A stretch of DNA of 64,000 nt from Megalobrama amblycephala (taxonomy: Eukaryota > Chordata > Actinopteri > Cypriniformes > Xenocyprididae), in NCBI RefSeq assembly GCF_018812025.1, contig NC_063058.1:20706297-20770296 (forward strand), given 5' to 3'. Shown in pieces: positions 13,216 to 32,474 of this stretch (its first letter is position 1; each line of letters opens with the position of its first letter). The notes under the pieces were generated by a model. That model ran no database searches, was not told where the DNA came from, and saw only the letters and a list, made by a program, of their open reading frames with translations. The position numbers and the translations under genes were made by a program.

Positions 13216-14229
13216 AACTGTAATCTCTAACTTCCGCTAGCTGTTGTACGCGCATTCACGGCAGCAAAGGAAATCCACGTGAAGAAGCGAATTTTTTGAC
13301 CTATACTCTACATTTTGTTAGTGTTAAAATGTTGATTTCTTGTGAATGCCACAGTCGCCGGCACCACTGCCGCTTTTACAGTCATGAGTATGAGGTAACG
13401 CAGCTCTGTTTATCATATTAGATACATTTGAGTGTGTTGAAAATTGTTATAACGTTACTCTGTGCGTTCGCTCGGCGGCTGCTGTGAGACACTGTTACAC
13501 ACTGCAGTAAGATAGATCGATTTTAGAATATATTAAATGCTGGATAGCTTGTGTTGATAAATGACATGGAATTAATTTTAAAACGTATTGTATGATGGAG
13601 AAAATGCTGTATTACTGTTACTAAAAATAAAGCTGCATCTGATTATGCTATTTTAGCTACTTCACAAAATAGTGTTTTTCTCTGAGGCATGGTAAAGCAT
13701 GGTACTCTCAAAAAATCAAGAAAATTAGATTTAAACAATAAGATTAAACGTGTTGAGCTATATAACAACAATTAGTTTTCTGTCAATAAATATATCAAAA
13801 CAGTTGTTCCCTTGTCTATTAAAACGTGTAATATATTAAAGCGTCTTTGGTGTTTCCATGGTTTCTACAAAATAAAACCGGAAACCGAGGGTAACGCGGG
13901 TATGACGCAGTTGACAGGCGACTCCTCACACGTCCCAGAGCCTTGGTTAAAATTGCAATTTTCTCACAATTTACAAATAGTTGTAAACATTTGGGATATT
14001 TTAAGTACTCAAGTGAGCAAAAATAACACTGGCCTAGTGGTTTTTGGATATTTTACTGCAAAAATATTACATATTGCACCTTTAATAACGATATTTCTCA
14101 TTTATAATAAAATTAATATTAAATTAAGCAATATTCGCCACCAGGGGCTTTTGTTTATATTTAAATGGAAATAAATTCTTAATCTGCATATCTGTTCTTG
14201 TCAGTTATGGGTCAGCTAGCTTGTGTTAC

Positions 14230-14420
14230 CTGATAAGTTCAAAGACGGAAGAGGAACCTGCACATGTCTGGTAGAAACAAGTCATGCGAAGACCATTGAT
14301 GAATTCACTGTGGCATTTCCCACAAGCTCCAACAGAGCCTGAGATGCCTTCAGGACTGTCTGAGCGGTGACAGCCAGAGCCAGCACCGTGTTTGTGGTGT
14401 GAAGGTGAAGCAGGACTCGG
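14230..14420 (-). other. Candidate upstream exon of edc3 (5' UTR or N-terminal extension)
   Basis: A 191-base GC-richer block in AT-rich surroundings, bounded on the minus strand by a pyrimidine-rich acceptor (CTTCTGCCTCTAG) and a GTAACA donor. One frame is open throughout: 63 codons plus two bases, rich in Ser, Gly and His, with four cysteines in ACGKCHSEF...TCFYQTCAG. Joined to the second of two acceptors beside the edc3 start, it reads in frame into the edc3 methionine (see findings). It may equally be a plain 5' UTR exon, because an open frame of this length can arise by chance. I do not recognise the peptide. Confidence 0.4.
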
Positions 14421-14999
14421 CTAGAGGCAGAAGCTCTTATCTGATTTGAAGTGAAATTGCAGTGTGCTTTGTTGTGGTGCAGATTAAATGATTTTTAGAT
14501 TACATTTCAAAAGTTCTTCAATGATTTATCCTCTTCACATTACCTGAAATAGTCGTTATAAATTATTATTTAATATTAAATATGAATAAATTAATTATTA
14601 ATAATTATTTAATTACAATAGTTATTTAATATTAATTATATTACAATTTATACACAAAAGTGGCTGAACTTTTATTATGCAGAATGTGACACATAATTTT
14701 ACCTGAAATATATAAATACATTTCTCATTATAGAATGGTAAGATCATAAAATTAAAAACCTTATAATAAAGTTTTTTCAATGCAAAAAAATAAATAAAAT
14801 AAATGATTTTACGAGATAAACAGTTTTTATGTTGCATGGAATTTTAATTAGACCACAAAAATATAATTTTGCACTATAACGTTGAAAAATAACTATTGTG
14901 ACATCATTAATCTTTGTTTAATATAAAATATGAAATAAAATTATTCAACCGTTTAAAATAAATCCCGCGACACTGATTTTAATAAAAATCAAACACGCC

Positions 15000-15233
15000 G
15001 CTCTTTCTGGAGAGCCAATCAACGCTTACCAAATCTCCGTGACCCCGCCTCCCACATGACCTCGCTATCATGTGATCATGTGACCACAACATCACAACAA
15101 AAATGTCTGCCTGCTTCTTTTCGGTGCGGTAAATTGTTTTTATCGTTTCACAAATATATTAAAAGGGTGTGTGCATGTGCGTCAAAACTACTGCGAAGAC
15201 TTTTTTTTAAACCAACAGTGAATAATTTACCAC
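15000..15233. promoter_or_regulatory. Divergent edc3/kxd1 promoter with tandem M-boxes
   Basis: The two genes are head-to-head with about 300 bases between the edc3 donor at 15029 and the kxd1 start codon. An inverted-repeat-like CCAAT context lies at 15014-15019. Two adjacent TCATGTGA E-boxes lie at 15068-15075 and 15076-15083, and a third CACATGA on the other strand at 15053-15059. TCATGTGA is the M-box bound by MITF/TFE factors. A kxd1 first-exon donor, GTAAGC, may lie at 15234. Promoter activity is inferred. Confidence 0.5.
15030..15100 (-). other. Candidate edc3 exon 1
   Basis: A GTAAGC donor at 15029-15024 on the minus strand follows a GC-rich stretch facing the kxd1 5' region. It is a likely first exon of edc3. 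The upstream boundary is a guess. An ATG at 15071 opens a 14-codon frame that ends exactly at the donor. Confidence 0.4.
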
Positions 15234-15321
15234 GTAAGCGACGGTACTTGTATCTGTCAGTTTATTATTGATTTGATTCATTAGTAACACTAATATCTTG
15301 TGTTTTGTGAAAAGCTTCATC

Positions 15322-16917
15322 ATGGAGCCCACCGCATCGGGAATATTCTGCAACAGGATGCTCAGCATGGTGAACTCTGAGGATGTGAACGCCATCATTC
15401 AAGCTCAGAGACATATGTGGGTTTCCCTATCTAGTGAGTGACCTACCTAGGCAGCATTTGTACTGATTTTTGATTTTGCTGCATGTCTTCCAGGCTTGAC
15501 CGGTTTGAGAAGACCAATGAGATGCTAATTAACTTCAATGGGCTGTCCAATGTGCGCTTACAACAGATGAATGAACACTTTCTAATGCACACCCGTACAT
15601 TAATAGAGATGAAGAAAGACTTGGACAGCATCTTCAGACGAATAAGGTATTATATATCCATAACGTAACTATAAGGTGAATTATTGTACTGTGGGACACC
15701 TAAGATCTGCACATTTCTTGTTCTATTACAAGCAAATGTATGATAACGTTAATACATTCTGATAAAATTTGGGGCAAATTGAAAGTGCAAACAGTGTCTA
15801 AAAAAATAAAAATAATAATATTACAAAATATGGTGCAACAAGTCATTTCCTAACATCATTTTGTGTTTCCTCAGGACTTTAAAAGGCAAGGTTGCGAAAC
15901 AATATCCAGAGGCCTTTAGCAGTAAGTTATGCAGTATTTTATATTGGAATACACTAGGATTAAAACTGTTATAGGCCTAAATAATAACTGCATAGAAATA
16001 ACCAGAAATCTGATTCTGAGTAAAATGTGTGTGAATAAATACATTTATTAAGCGTTTATAACATGTAAGTTAAAAATGGCTCATTTGTTGGCAGGTATTA
16101 TGTTAAAGTCACCCTTTTTATTCATGTAGTTATAACTGCTTATCAATGACTTACAATGCATTTGTAAATAAGTTATTAGTCATTAACAAAACACCTTTAT
16201 AAACCCTTTACAAAGAGAACCTTAATGTAAAGTGTTACCAGATTTTTTTTTAAATAAATTAATACTTTTATTCAGCAAGTACACATGATCAAAAGTGACA
16301 GTAAAGACATTTATAATATATAGTTTGCACAAAACTATGAAGCAGCACAACTGTTTTTAACATTGATAATAAAAATAAATGTTTCTTGAGCAGCAAATCA
16401 GCATATTAGAATGATTTCTGAAGGATCATGTGACACTGAAGACTGGAGTAATGATGCTGAAAATTCAGCTTTAACATTGCAGGAATAATATTTTAAAATA
16501 TATTCAAATAGAAAGCAGCTATTTTAAATTATAATAATATTTCACAATATTACTGTATTTTTGATCTTTTAAGTACTCCAAGCATTTGAATATATATTGT
16601 GCATTTCTAATTTTGTACCAGTTTTGCTCATGTACTTTTATCAAACCACTTTGTTTCCAAAAGACATCAATGAATGTTCCAACCTGGAGGATGATGATGA
16701 GTTTGACCCCATCCCTCCCAGTATGGCCACCACCATCACTACCACTGCAACGTCCGAACAGAGCACAGAGTCATGTGACACAAGCCCTGATGTGATCTCA
16801 CCCACCATTAGCTGCTCTTCTGAAGATCCCTCTCAAGAGAACACTGGCACACCAACCTCTGACAGTCATGAACCGGCAGTGTTACGGGACGAGGGTCCGG
16901 ATTCAGCTGACATTTAA
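15322..16917 (+). CDS. kxd1: KxDL motif-containing protein 1 (BORC/BLOC-1 subunit)
   Basis: Four coding exons: 15322-15416, 15494-15646, 15875-15921 and 16664-16917. Phases join to give 182 aa (human 176). KXD1 is a small coiled-coil subunit of BORC, which recruits ARL8 for lysosome movement, and it also binds BLOC-1. The conserved core runs from [18 protein letters not shown] through [20 protein letters not shown] to [15 protein letters not shown]. The family's KxDL signature is KKDLDSIF. The acidic, Ser/Thr-rich tail ([29 protein letters not shown]) also matches the mammalian protein. The start is the only ATG in the right place and is followed by the family's [18 protein letters not shown]. 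The gene diverges from edc3. Confidence 0.95.
16200..16570 (+). repeat. Dispersed repeat in kxd1 intron 3
   Basis: Shares the core GGATCATGTGACACTGAAG, then GGAGTAATGATGCTGAAAAT, with copies near 48.0-48.46 kb (reverse) and 58.04-58.40 kb. A weaker related stretch is at 35.23-35.36 kb. It looks like a short interspersed family. I cannot assign its class. Confidence 0.6.
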
Positions 16918-16955
16918 ATTTATAATATGGTGTTTACTACATCCAGATGCCACTT

Positions 16956-17667
16956 AAAGGGTTAGTTCACCCAAAAATGAAAATAATGTCATTTATTACT
17001 CACCCTCATGCCGTTCCACACCCGTAAGACCTTCGTTAATCTTCGGAACACAAATTAAGATATTTTTGTTGAAATCCGATGGCTCAGTGTGGCCTTCATA
17101 GGGAGCAATGACATTTCCTTGCTCAAGATCCATTAATGTACTAAAAACATATTTAAATCAGTTCACGTGAGTACAGTGGTTCAATATTAATATATAACGA
17201 CTTATTTAGTGATGGCTGATTTCAAAACACTGCTTCAGGAAGCTTTGGAGCGTTATGAATCTTTTGTGTCGATTCAGCGGTTTGGAGCGCCAAAGTCACA
17301 TGATTTCAGCAGTTTGGCGATTTGACACGTGATCCGAATCATGATTCGACCATCACGAACGTTCATCACTATATAAGTCGTTATTTTGTTTTTTTTGGCG
17401 CACCAAAAATATTCTCGTCACTTTATAATATTAATATTGAACCACTGTACTCACATGAACTGATTTAAATATGTTTTTAGTACATTAATGGATCTTGAGA
17501 GAGGAAATGTCATTGCTGTGAATGCAGGCCTCACTGAGCCATCGGATTTTATCAAAAATATCTTAATTTGTGTTCTGAAGATGAATGAAGGTCTTACGGG
17601 TGTGGAACGACTTGAGGGTGAGTAATAAATGACATTATTTTCATTTTTGGGTGAACTAACCCTTTAA
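16956..17667. mobile_element. MITE, AAAGGGTTAGTTCACCC family, in the kxd1 3' UTR
   Basis: Terminal inverted repeats AAAGGGTTAGTTCACCCAAA and its complement flank a long imperfect foldback. The halves mirror one another (CACCCTCATGCCGTTCCACA against GTGGAACGACTTGAGGGTG). There is no coding capacity, so mobilisation would depend on another element. Confidence 0.8.
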
Positions 17668-17951
17668 AGATGCAAGTCTACGGCTTAAAGTTTACCATGT
17701 GAAAGTGTGCTACTAATTTTGTGTTATTTTCAGTTTTCTGTTACAACATTACATATATTTGAATGACTGCTCTGGTAATGGCCTAGAAAATTAATGCAAA
17801 CTATTTTTTTTGCAGATAAAAAAATTCCAAAGATGATTATGATACAGTTAAATACAGACATGTATACCTGTTGTTGTGTAATATTTCATGTTAAAACCGC
17901 ATTAGTTATTATTTAGTATTATTTTTTGGACTCAGAAAAATGTATGTCGTA

Positions 17952-17957
17952 AATAAA
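17952..17957 (+). terminator. kxd1: Candidate kxd1 poly(A) signal
   Basis: AATAAA followed by GT-rich DNA, about 1,035 bases after the stop. The 3' UTR would then contain the MITE at 16956-17667. Confidence 0.5.
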
Positions 17958-18099
17958 AGCTTTGTCACAGTATGCAAGGTTTGCAACCTGTTTGCATAAA
18001 TTTGGATTATTTTGTACTCCAAATTCGGAATAGTCTACTAATCTTACTATTTCTAAAACATAATAATAGAAATAGTGCTAGGAGTAAGCTAGTGTTCTA

Positions 18100-18308
18100 T
18101 TCCGAATCCATTTTTTTTAAACAGTAAAATGACTACATTCCCCATAATTCACCGAACCGGAAGCTCGCGACTACAACGCATCAGCGTCCTTCTGTTCCGA
18201 CGCCTCTACATTCTGTCCGTTATTTCATTAAACGCTTAATGTAAAAGAAGATTATTTATTTGAGTGTTGTATATAAAAACAATGAGCCGCTTAAAATAGC
18301 ATTTCAAG
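18100..18308 (+). promoter_or_regulatory. ergic2: ergic2 promoter and noncoding first exon
   Basis: ACTACATTCCCCATAATTC at 18132-18150 resembles the ZNF143/THAP11 site (ACTACAATTCCCA). ACCGGAAGC at 18157-18165 is an ETS-type site. A donor GTAGGT starts at 18309, and the next exon begins after the CAG at 18591-18593, upstream of the start codon at 18634. The exon start is not resolved. Confidence 0.5.
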
Positions 18309-18633
18309 GTAGGTGGAGAGCGAAATTATTAAAATGGCAAGCCAGACAAGTGCACGGCTAGCAGTGGCTAACAGTAACCATAGACAACTGAGATAGTGGA
18401 GCGTTGACAGACAAATTGTTTAAATTAATTAACTTTAAAAGATGTTTACAATCAAAACAGGCCTACGTCCTAACTTCTATGTATTAAAACTTTTCGCATA
18501 TTTAGCATTGTATGCTAATAACACAGAAAGTTGATGTAACTACTGCTCTTATGATTGTGCAACTCCTCTTGATGTACAAATGATGAATTGCAGCTTAAAT
18601 TCATGAGGAAGAAAACAGCCAGCTGCTGTGACG

Positions 18634-26751
<8,118 letters not shown>

Positions 26752-27174
26752 CCCACATTTAAAGATCAGTTCATTCACTATTCAATTTGAAACACAATTG
26801 TAAGTCCCAGGATTCAGTTAATACAGGATATTGAGGTTGACTGTCATTTGTGGTACTGTAAAGAGCCATCTGCACTGACACAATAACTGTTACACAGGTA
26901 TAAATTCATAAATCTGTAGAAGAAAATATTGATTGGTGCAAAAATGAATGAATTTAAATTAGTGGACAGCTTTTTAAAAATATTATAGAAAAAGATTCTT
27001 GCATAAAAGCTTGTTAATTTTATTGCACTCATGAAAACATCTTTTATTTTTTTTTCTAAAGGTTATAATTTGATTGTCTGTGATGCCATGAAATACTCCC
27101 TTTTAAAAAGTGCAGGCCCAGATCTCACTATCAGACAATTTAGTCTTAAGCGAAGTGACTTTTAATACAAACTT

Positions 27175-27452
27175 AAAGGGTTAGTTCACCCAAAAATGAA
27201 AATTCTGTCATTAATTACTCACCCTCATGCTGTTGAACCACTGCAGTCACGTTGACTGTTTTAACAATGTCTTTAGTACCTTTCTGGACCTTTAAAGTGG
27301 TGATTATATTGCTGTCTGTGGAGGAGTCATATACCTCTCGGATTTCATTAATACGTGTTCTGAAGATGAGCGAAGGTCTTACGGGTGTGGAACGACACGA
27401 GGGGGAGTAATTAATGACAGAAATTTCATTTTTGGTTAAACTAACCCTTTAA
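27175..27452. mobile_element. Short MITE, AAAGGGTTAGTTCACCC family, in ergic2 3' UTR
   Basis: Both terminal repeats present with a shortened interior. Confidence 0.7.
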
Positions 27453-27952
27453 AATATGAAGTAGCATCAGGAATATTTCAGACACGACCCATTCACAACA
27501 GTATTAGCATCTGGTTGGGATGTTTGTAATGATTGTCCCCAGCCAGAGGCGTGATCTCCACCTCAGGAAGGACTGAATATTTTATATTCATGTGCATTTC
27601 TAGAGATTGTGTTTGATATTATTGATACTGATAAATGAAAGTAATACAATCATGATTGTATTTGGTTATATGACTAAATTATACAAGGAGAGTTTCCCAC
27701 GTTGTTTCTGCATGATTATAGATCACGCTGTTGATGCATAGATTCTTGTGCCAAAGCCTTTTCTAGTTCCATTAGGGTGTAATGGATAAATCGAAAGAGA
27801 ATTTTAGTCCCTTTTTGAAAGTCTGGAGACAAATTACAGTCACGTATAACATCCTGTTGGTTTATTTTGCTTAGTTTATGAATTTTAATACAACATTCCC
27901 TAGGATTTTGCTGTTTTCTTGCGTATTATTCAGCGTGTCCTCTGAGAGTCCA

Positions 27953-27958
27953 AATAAA
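27953..27958 (+). terminator. ergic2: Candidate ergic2 poly(A) signal
   Basis: AATAAA about 1.2 kb after the stop. A second AATAAA lies at 28042-28047. The 3' UTR would include the MITE at 27175-27452. Confidence 0.45.
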
Positions 27959-28292
27959 AACACTTTCTTATGCACCTGCACACCTGTGATATCTGTTTTG
28001 GAGTGTCGCCACCTTGTCTGTTATTGTCTCCCGAGCATCAAAATAAAATCTTGATTTCATAGTTGAAAGTTTGTCCTCAGACACTGGTGTAATATATTTA
28101 ATTAAAATGTATAAATATACAATTTATTCTTGCATTCATTTTTTCTTTGTTGATGCTTTCTTACCCAAAGGACCTAAAAAAAGTGCAAATGACAATTACC
28201 AGAGCAGCTGGTTTAGAAATGATCTTTGTTCAGGCATCAACCTTGTTGCCAGCAGATCATATACAGACTATACAAATCATAACTAGATTTAG

Positions 28293-29887
28293 AGGGTTAG
28301 TTCACCCAAAAATATAAATTCTGTCATTAATTATCTTTGTATTCCAAAGATGACCTTTGTTCATCTTTGGAACACAGATTAAGATATTTTTGATGAAATC
28401 CACACTCTAAAAACTAATTCAGGGGACCTTTAGTCATTACTTAAATATATATATTGTTGTGAAATAAAAAATCAAGTTCTGAAATGCTTTTTACTTGTAA
28501 TTATTTTATTGAGCTTGGATGACACACATTATGCCTATTGATTCGATATACTATCCTTTTCAGTTAATCAAAAATGTATTTAATTTTAAGTTCTGTTAAT
28601 GTAAAATACAATCTGATGACGTGTAAACGTGTTTCATTGTTTTGAGTTATATGAACACTTTAAACTGGGCTGGGATTTATATTTCCCATCATGCTTTGCC
28701 CATGGCACTTGAAAGGGAGAGTAAATGCTAAAATTAAGTGTTATATAATGTTTTTTGCACAAGATTAATGGTAAGGGAGATTTAGCAGTAATTAGTGTTT
28801 TGTTATGCTAATTTAGAAGAGTTTCTGTTAATGTGGGTTTTTGGAGAGTTACCATCATGGTGACAAGCGGTGCTTGGTAAGTTCATGTTACTTAGAAATG
28901 CGTTTTATTGTGTCCAAAAAGCGTCTTCACCTTACTTAAAACATTATGTTGGATCAACTTAAATAGTTGCATTCATGTTGACAATTTTTAAGTTCATGTT
29001 ACTTAGAAATGTGTTTTTAATGTGGCAAAAAAACATCTTCACCTTACTTAAAACATTATGTTGGATCAACTCAAAATATTGCTTTGAATTAATGTAATTC
29101 TCCCAATTGGCTTAAGTTAAAAATTCTAGTGGAAAACGTTAACATATTTTTTTTGTTGAACCAATGTTTTATTTTTTTTTAGAGTGCAAGAGATTTTTTT
29201 ATTCTTCATTGAAAGCAATGAAATTACCACATTCAATGTCCAGATAAGTAGTAAAAACATTGTTAAAATAGCTGACGTGACTACAGTGGTTTAAACTTAA
29301 AATGTTATGAAGGGACGAGAATACTTTTTGTGCACAAAAACAAAAAAATAACGACTTTATTCAACAAATTAGTCTCTCCCTGTCTCTCCTCTGCTACGCT
29401 ATTTTCGTTGCAGCTTCCAAGTTCTACGTCCGAACGCTGGCTCATTATTGGCCGACGCTGTTCACGTGAGCAGCACGAGACATGCGTGTGATGCTGACGC
29501 AGGAGCCGGCCAATAATGAGCCAGCGTTCGGACGTAAACACGGAAACGCAGCACTGCGCCAACTGATTTACAGACACGGGGAAGAGGAAAAATTGTTGAA
29601 TAAAGTTATTTTTGTTTTGTTTTGGTGCACAAAAAGTATTCTCGTCACTTCATAATATTAACCACTGTAGTCACATTGACTATTTTAACAATGATTGTCC
29701 AGAAAAGTAGTAAAAACAATGTGGTAATTTCATTGCTTTCAAAGGAGAATAAAAAAACTATCGATATATCAAATCAAAATATCTTCATTTGTGTTCCAAA
29801 GATGAATGAAGGTCTTACAGATGTAGAACGACATGAGGGTGAGTAATTAATGACAGAAATCTCATTTTTGCGTGTCCTAACCGTTTA
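28293..29887. mobile_element. GGGTTAGTTCACCC MITE split by a CACTCTAAAAA element
   Basis: Outer arms 28293-28402 and 29187-29887. The insert 28403-29186 has CACTCTAAAAA and TTTTTTTTAGAGTG ends and two direct copies of a ~70-base unit (AAGTTCATGTTACTTAGAAA near 28878 and 28991). An internal palindrome at 29430-29540 contains GCGTTCGGACGTA. Confidence 0.65.
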
Positions 29888-30356
29888 AGTTTTCTGAAGA
29901 AAGGCAGAGCTCGCAATAAAAAAAAGAAGAAATTTGTATGAAAAGAGATAATTCCAAAAAATGACATTTATACACCTTCATATCATTCCAAACCCAAATG
30001 ACTTCTTTGTCCTGGGAAAGTCTCTCACAAAGGAGACATTCTGAAGAACGTTCAACTCTTTTCTACACAACAATAGTTCTTATTTCATGATGATTCATTA
30101 TAAAGCTGTCAAGCTCAAAAAAGGATCATAAAAGTGGATATGACGACTCATTTGAACTACATTTATGGTGCTTTTTGAAGGTTGAAAGCTCCAGTCCCCT
30201 TTTCCTGCAAATGCATGGAAAAGAGCAACTGGAACATTCTTCAAATGATCTTTTTTTATGTTCCAGACAAGTTTTCAGCGACACTAGGGTGAGTAAATGA
30301 AGTATCTTTTGTTAAAATGATCTGTAACAAACCTTTTGTGTGACTTCAGTCTTAAA

Positions 30357-30952
30357 TTATGTGAAAAAAATCTCTCGAACAAGCTCAAGAGCCTCATCAT
30401 CCACGTTAGGCTTCGAATGGCAATCTAGTTTTGTACTGGTACTTTCTTCCACGCAGTGTCCATATGGCACAGTCTCTTGCTCGGCGATGTTTGAAACATT
30501 TGTCCTGTCCTGTCCATCTGAATCAGACGTGTCTTCATCTGTCTCCGGAATGATCATTGCCTCCTCTGTGGCTTGCACTGCATCTCTAGCACATGCCTAC
30601 GACTCATAAGAGAAATAATAATAGTTCTGTGGCATAATTAATTCATTTATGCGAATCAAAATAAAATCCATTTACCTCATCCTTCAAAATGCTGAGCGCT
30701 GTTTCCACGAGCTCCCTCTCGTTCATCCAATACGAGACGACACTGAGAAAGACATAGTTGGGCGAAAACAAGTTTTTATGAACGTCTGTTCACATTATTA
30801 ATAAGTGATAGTGGTGGTCTCTACCTTCGTTGCGTCGTCGCTATCCGTTTAGTGTTTTCATGTGACTTCTTCTTTTCCGCTTCTTTATCTTTACTGCATT
30901 TAACATCAGATTTCACCATCCACGGTGGAAGGTTTCGGTGTTTTTCAGACAT
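30357..30952 (-). CDS. cyren: Cell cycle regulator of non-homologous end joining
   Basis: Three coding exons on the minus strand: 30952-30825, 30742-30676 and 30596-30357, giving 144 aa (human CYREN about 157). The family binds Ku70/80 and modulates classical NHEJ in S/G2. Three diagnostic blocks are present. An N-terminal Ku-binding-like motif RNLPPWMV is at residues 6-13 (human RVLPSWL). A central VSYWMNERELVETALSIL is at about 45-62 (human VYCMNEAEIVDVALGIL). The extreme C-terminus LELVREIFFT matches the XLF-like Ku-binding motif (human KYVREIFFS). Between them is a fast-evolving acidic Ser/Thr stretch (ETDEDTSDSDGQD). The splice joins AG|T and GAG|GCA are in phase. The identification rests on short motifs, but their order, spacing and end position agree. 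Confidence 0.88.
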
Positions 30953-31542
30953 TATGTAGTAGTTTAGGGTTCATTTGTACAGAACCAGGCAAAAGAATAT
31001 ATGTTTTGAAGATATGTTGTATAATGCGCCACCTTGTGGGCTGGAGAACAATATGTGGAGTGGCGTTTCTCAACGGGGGCGTTCAAAGGACAACTGGGGG
31101 CGCTGGAAGCAAAATCTTCGAAAGGGGGCTGTTAGGTGTAGCTGTAGTAGATAATACAACAATGCGACGAAAACGGCGTATCATTTCCATTACAACGACT
31201 GTAGCCGAAGTTCCAGTGAAATCAGCTTAGCACGATATGATATGTGTCTTTCTTGTTCTTGTTTACAATGAATATGAATACTGTAGTTTGATGATTGGCT
31301 TCTACTTCATTAAAATGAATATGTGGTGCCATTGCTGACAGCATGAAATGGGAACTTTAAAGTTTCAGTGCAAAATTCCTAAATAGCCTAAATATTCATT
31401 TTTATTTACAGTGATATAAATGATAATGAGTTCAACTGTCCAGTCAAATCAATTCTTTTATGTAGCATTCAGTAACATGCTTTTTAAGTGATATAGGTGA
31501 ATAATAATAAACGCCAAAAATATATGATAAATAATATGTATG
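30953..31542. other. cyren upstream flank, no gene
   Basis: 5' flank of cyren. At 31321-31352 it holds a 32-base fragment identical to 35061-35092 inside the Tc1 relic, so this is probably leftover Tc1-derived DNA. Confidence 0.5.
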
Positions 31543-31766
31543 CAGTGCTCAGCGTAAATGAGTACGCCCCCTTTGAAAAGTAACATTTTAAACAATATCT
31601 CAATGAACACAAAAACTATTTCCAAAATGTTGACAAGTCTGTTTAACTTATAACATGAAAGTAAGGTTAATAATATAACTTAGATTACACATTTTTCAGT
31701 TTTACTCAAATTAGGGTGATGCAAAAATGAGTACACCCCACAACAAAAACTACTACATCTAGTACT

Positions 31767-32440
31767 TCATATGCCTCCATGATTTTTAATGACAGCATCA
31801 AGTCTTCTAGGCATGGAATGAACAAGTTGGCGACATTTTGCAACATCGATCTTTTTCCATTCTTCAAGAATGACCTCTTTTAGAGACTGGATGCTGGATG
31901 GAGAGTGAAGCTTAACTTGTCTCTTCAGATTTCCCCATAGGTGTTCGATTGGGTTCAGATCAGGAGCCACTGAATCACTTTCACCCTGATCTTCTTCAGA
32001 AATCCAACAGTGGACTTAGATGTGTGTTTAGGATCATTGTCATGATGGAAAAGTGCACGACGACCAAGGGCATGGAGTGATGGTAGCATCTTCTCTTTCA
32101 GTATAGAGCAGTACATCTGTGAATTCATGATGCCATCAATGAAATGACACCAGCAGCACTCATGCAGCCCCACATAAGGACACTGCCACCACCATGTTTC
32201 ACTGTAGGCATCATGCATTTTTCTTTGTATTCCTCACCTTTTTGACGCCATCCAGTTTTGAAGCCATCAGTTCCAAAAACATTTATCTTGGTCTCATCAC
32301 TCCAGAGTATAGAGTCCCAGTTAGTCTTCATCTTTGTCACCATTGGCCCTGGCAAACTCTAGACTGGCTTTTTTGTGCCTGGGCTTTAGGAGAGGCTTCT
32401 TTCGTGGACGGCACCCATGAACGCCATTCCTCTGCAGTGT
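31767..32440 (-). pseudogene. Tc1-like transposase, broken
   Basis: The DDE regions can be followed on the minus strand from about 32440 to 31767 in two frames. A frameshift falls near 31960, between VKVIQW and APDLNPIEHLWG. First D (WSDE), second D (HHDND) and E (PIEHLW) are all recognisable. The N-terminal part is cut off by the insertion at 32475. Not functional. Confidence 0.8.
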
Positions 32441-32474
32441 ACGCCGTATTGTGTCACGGGAAATAGTCACCCCA

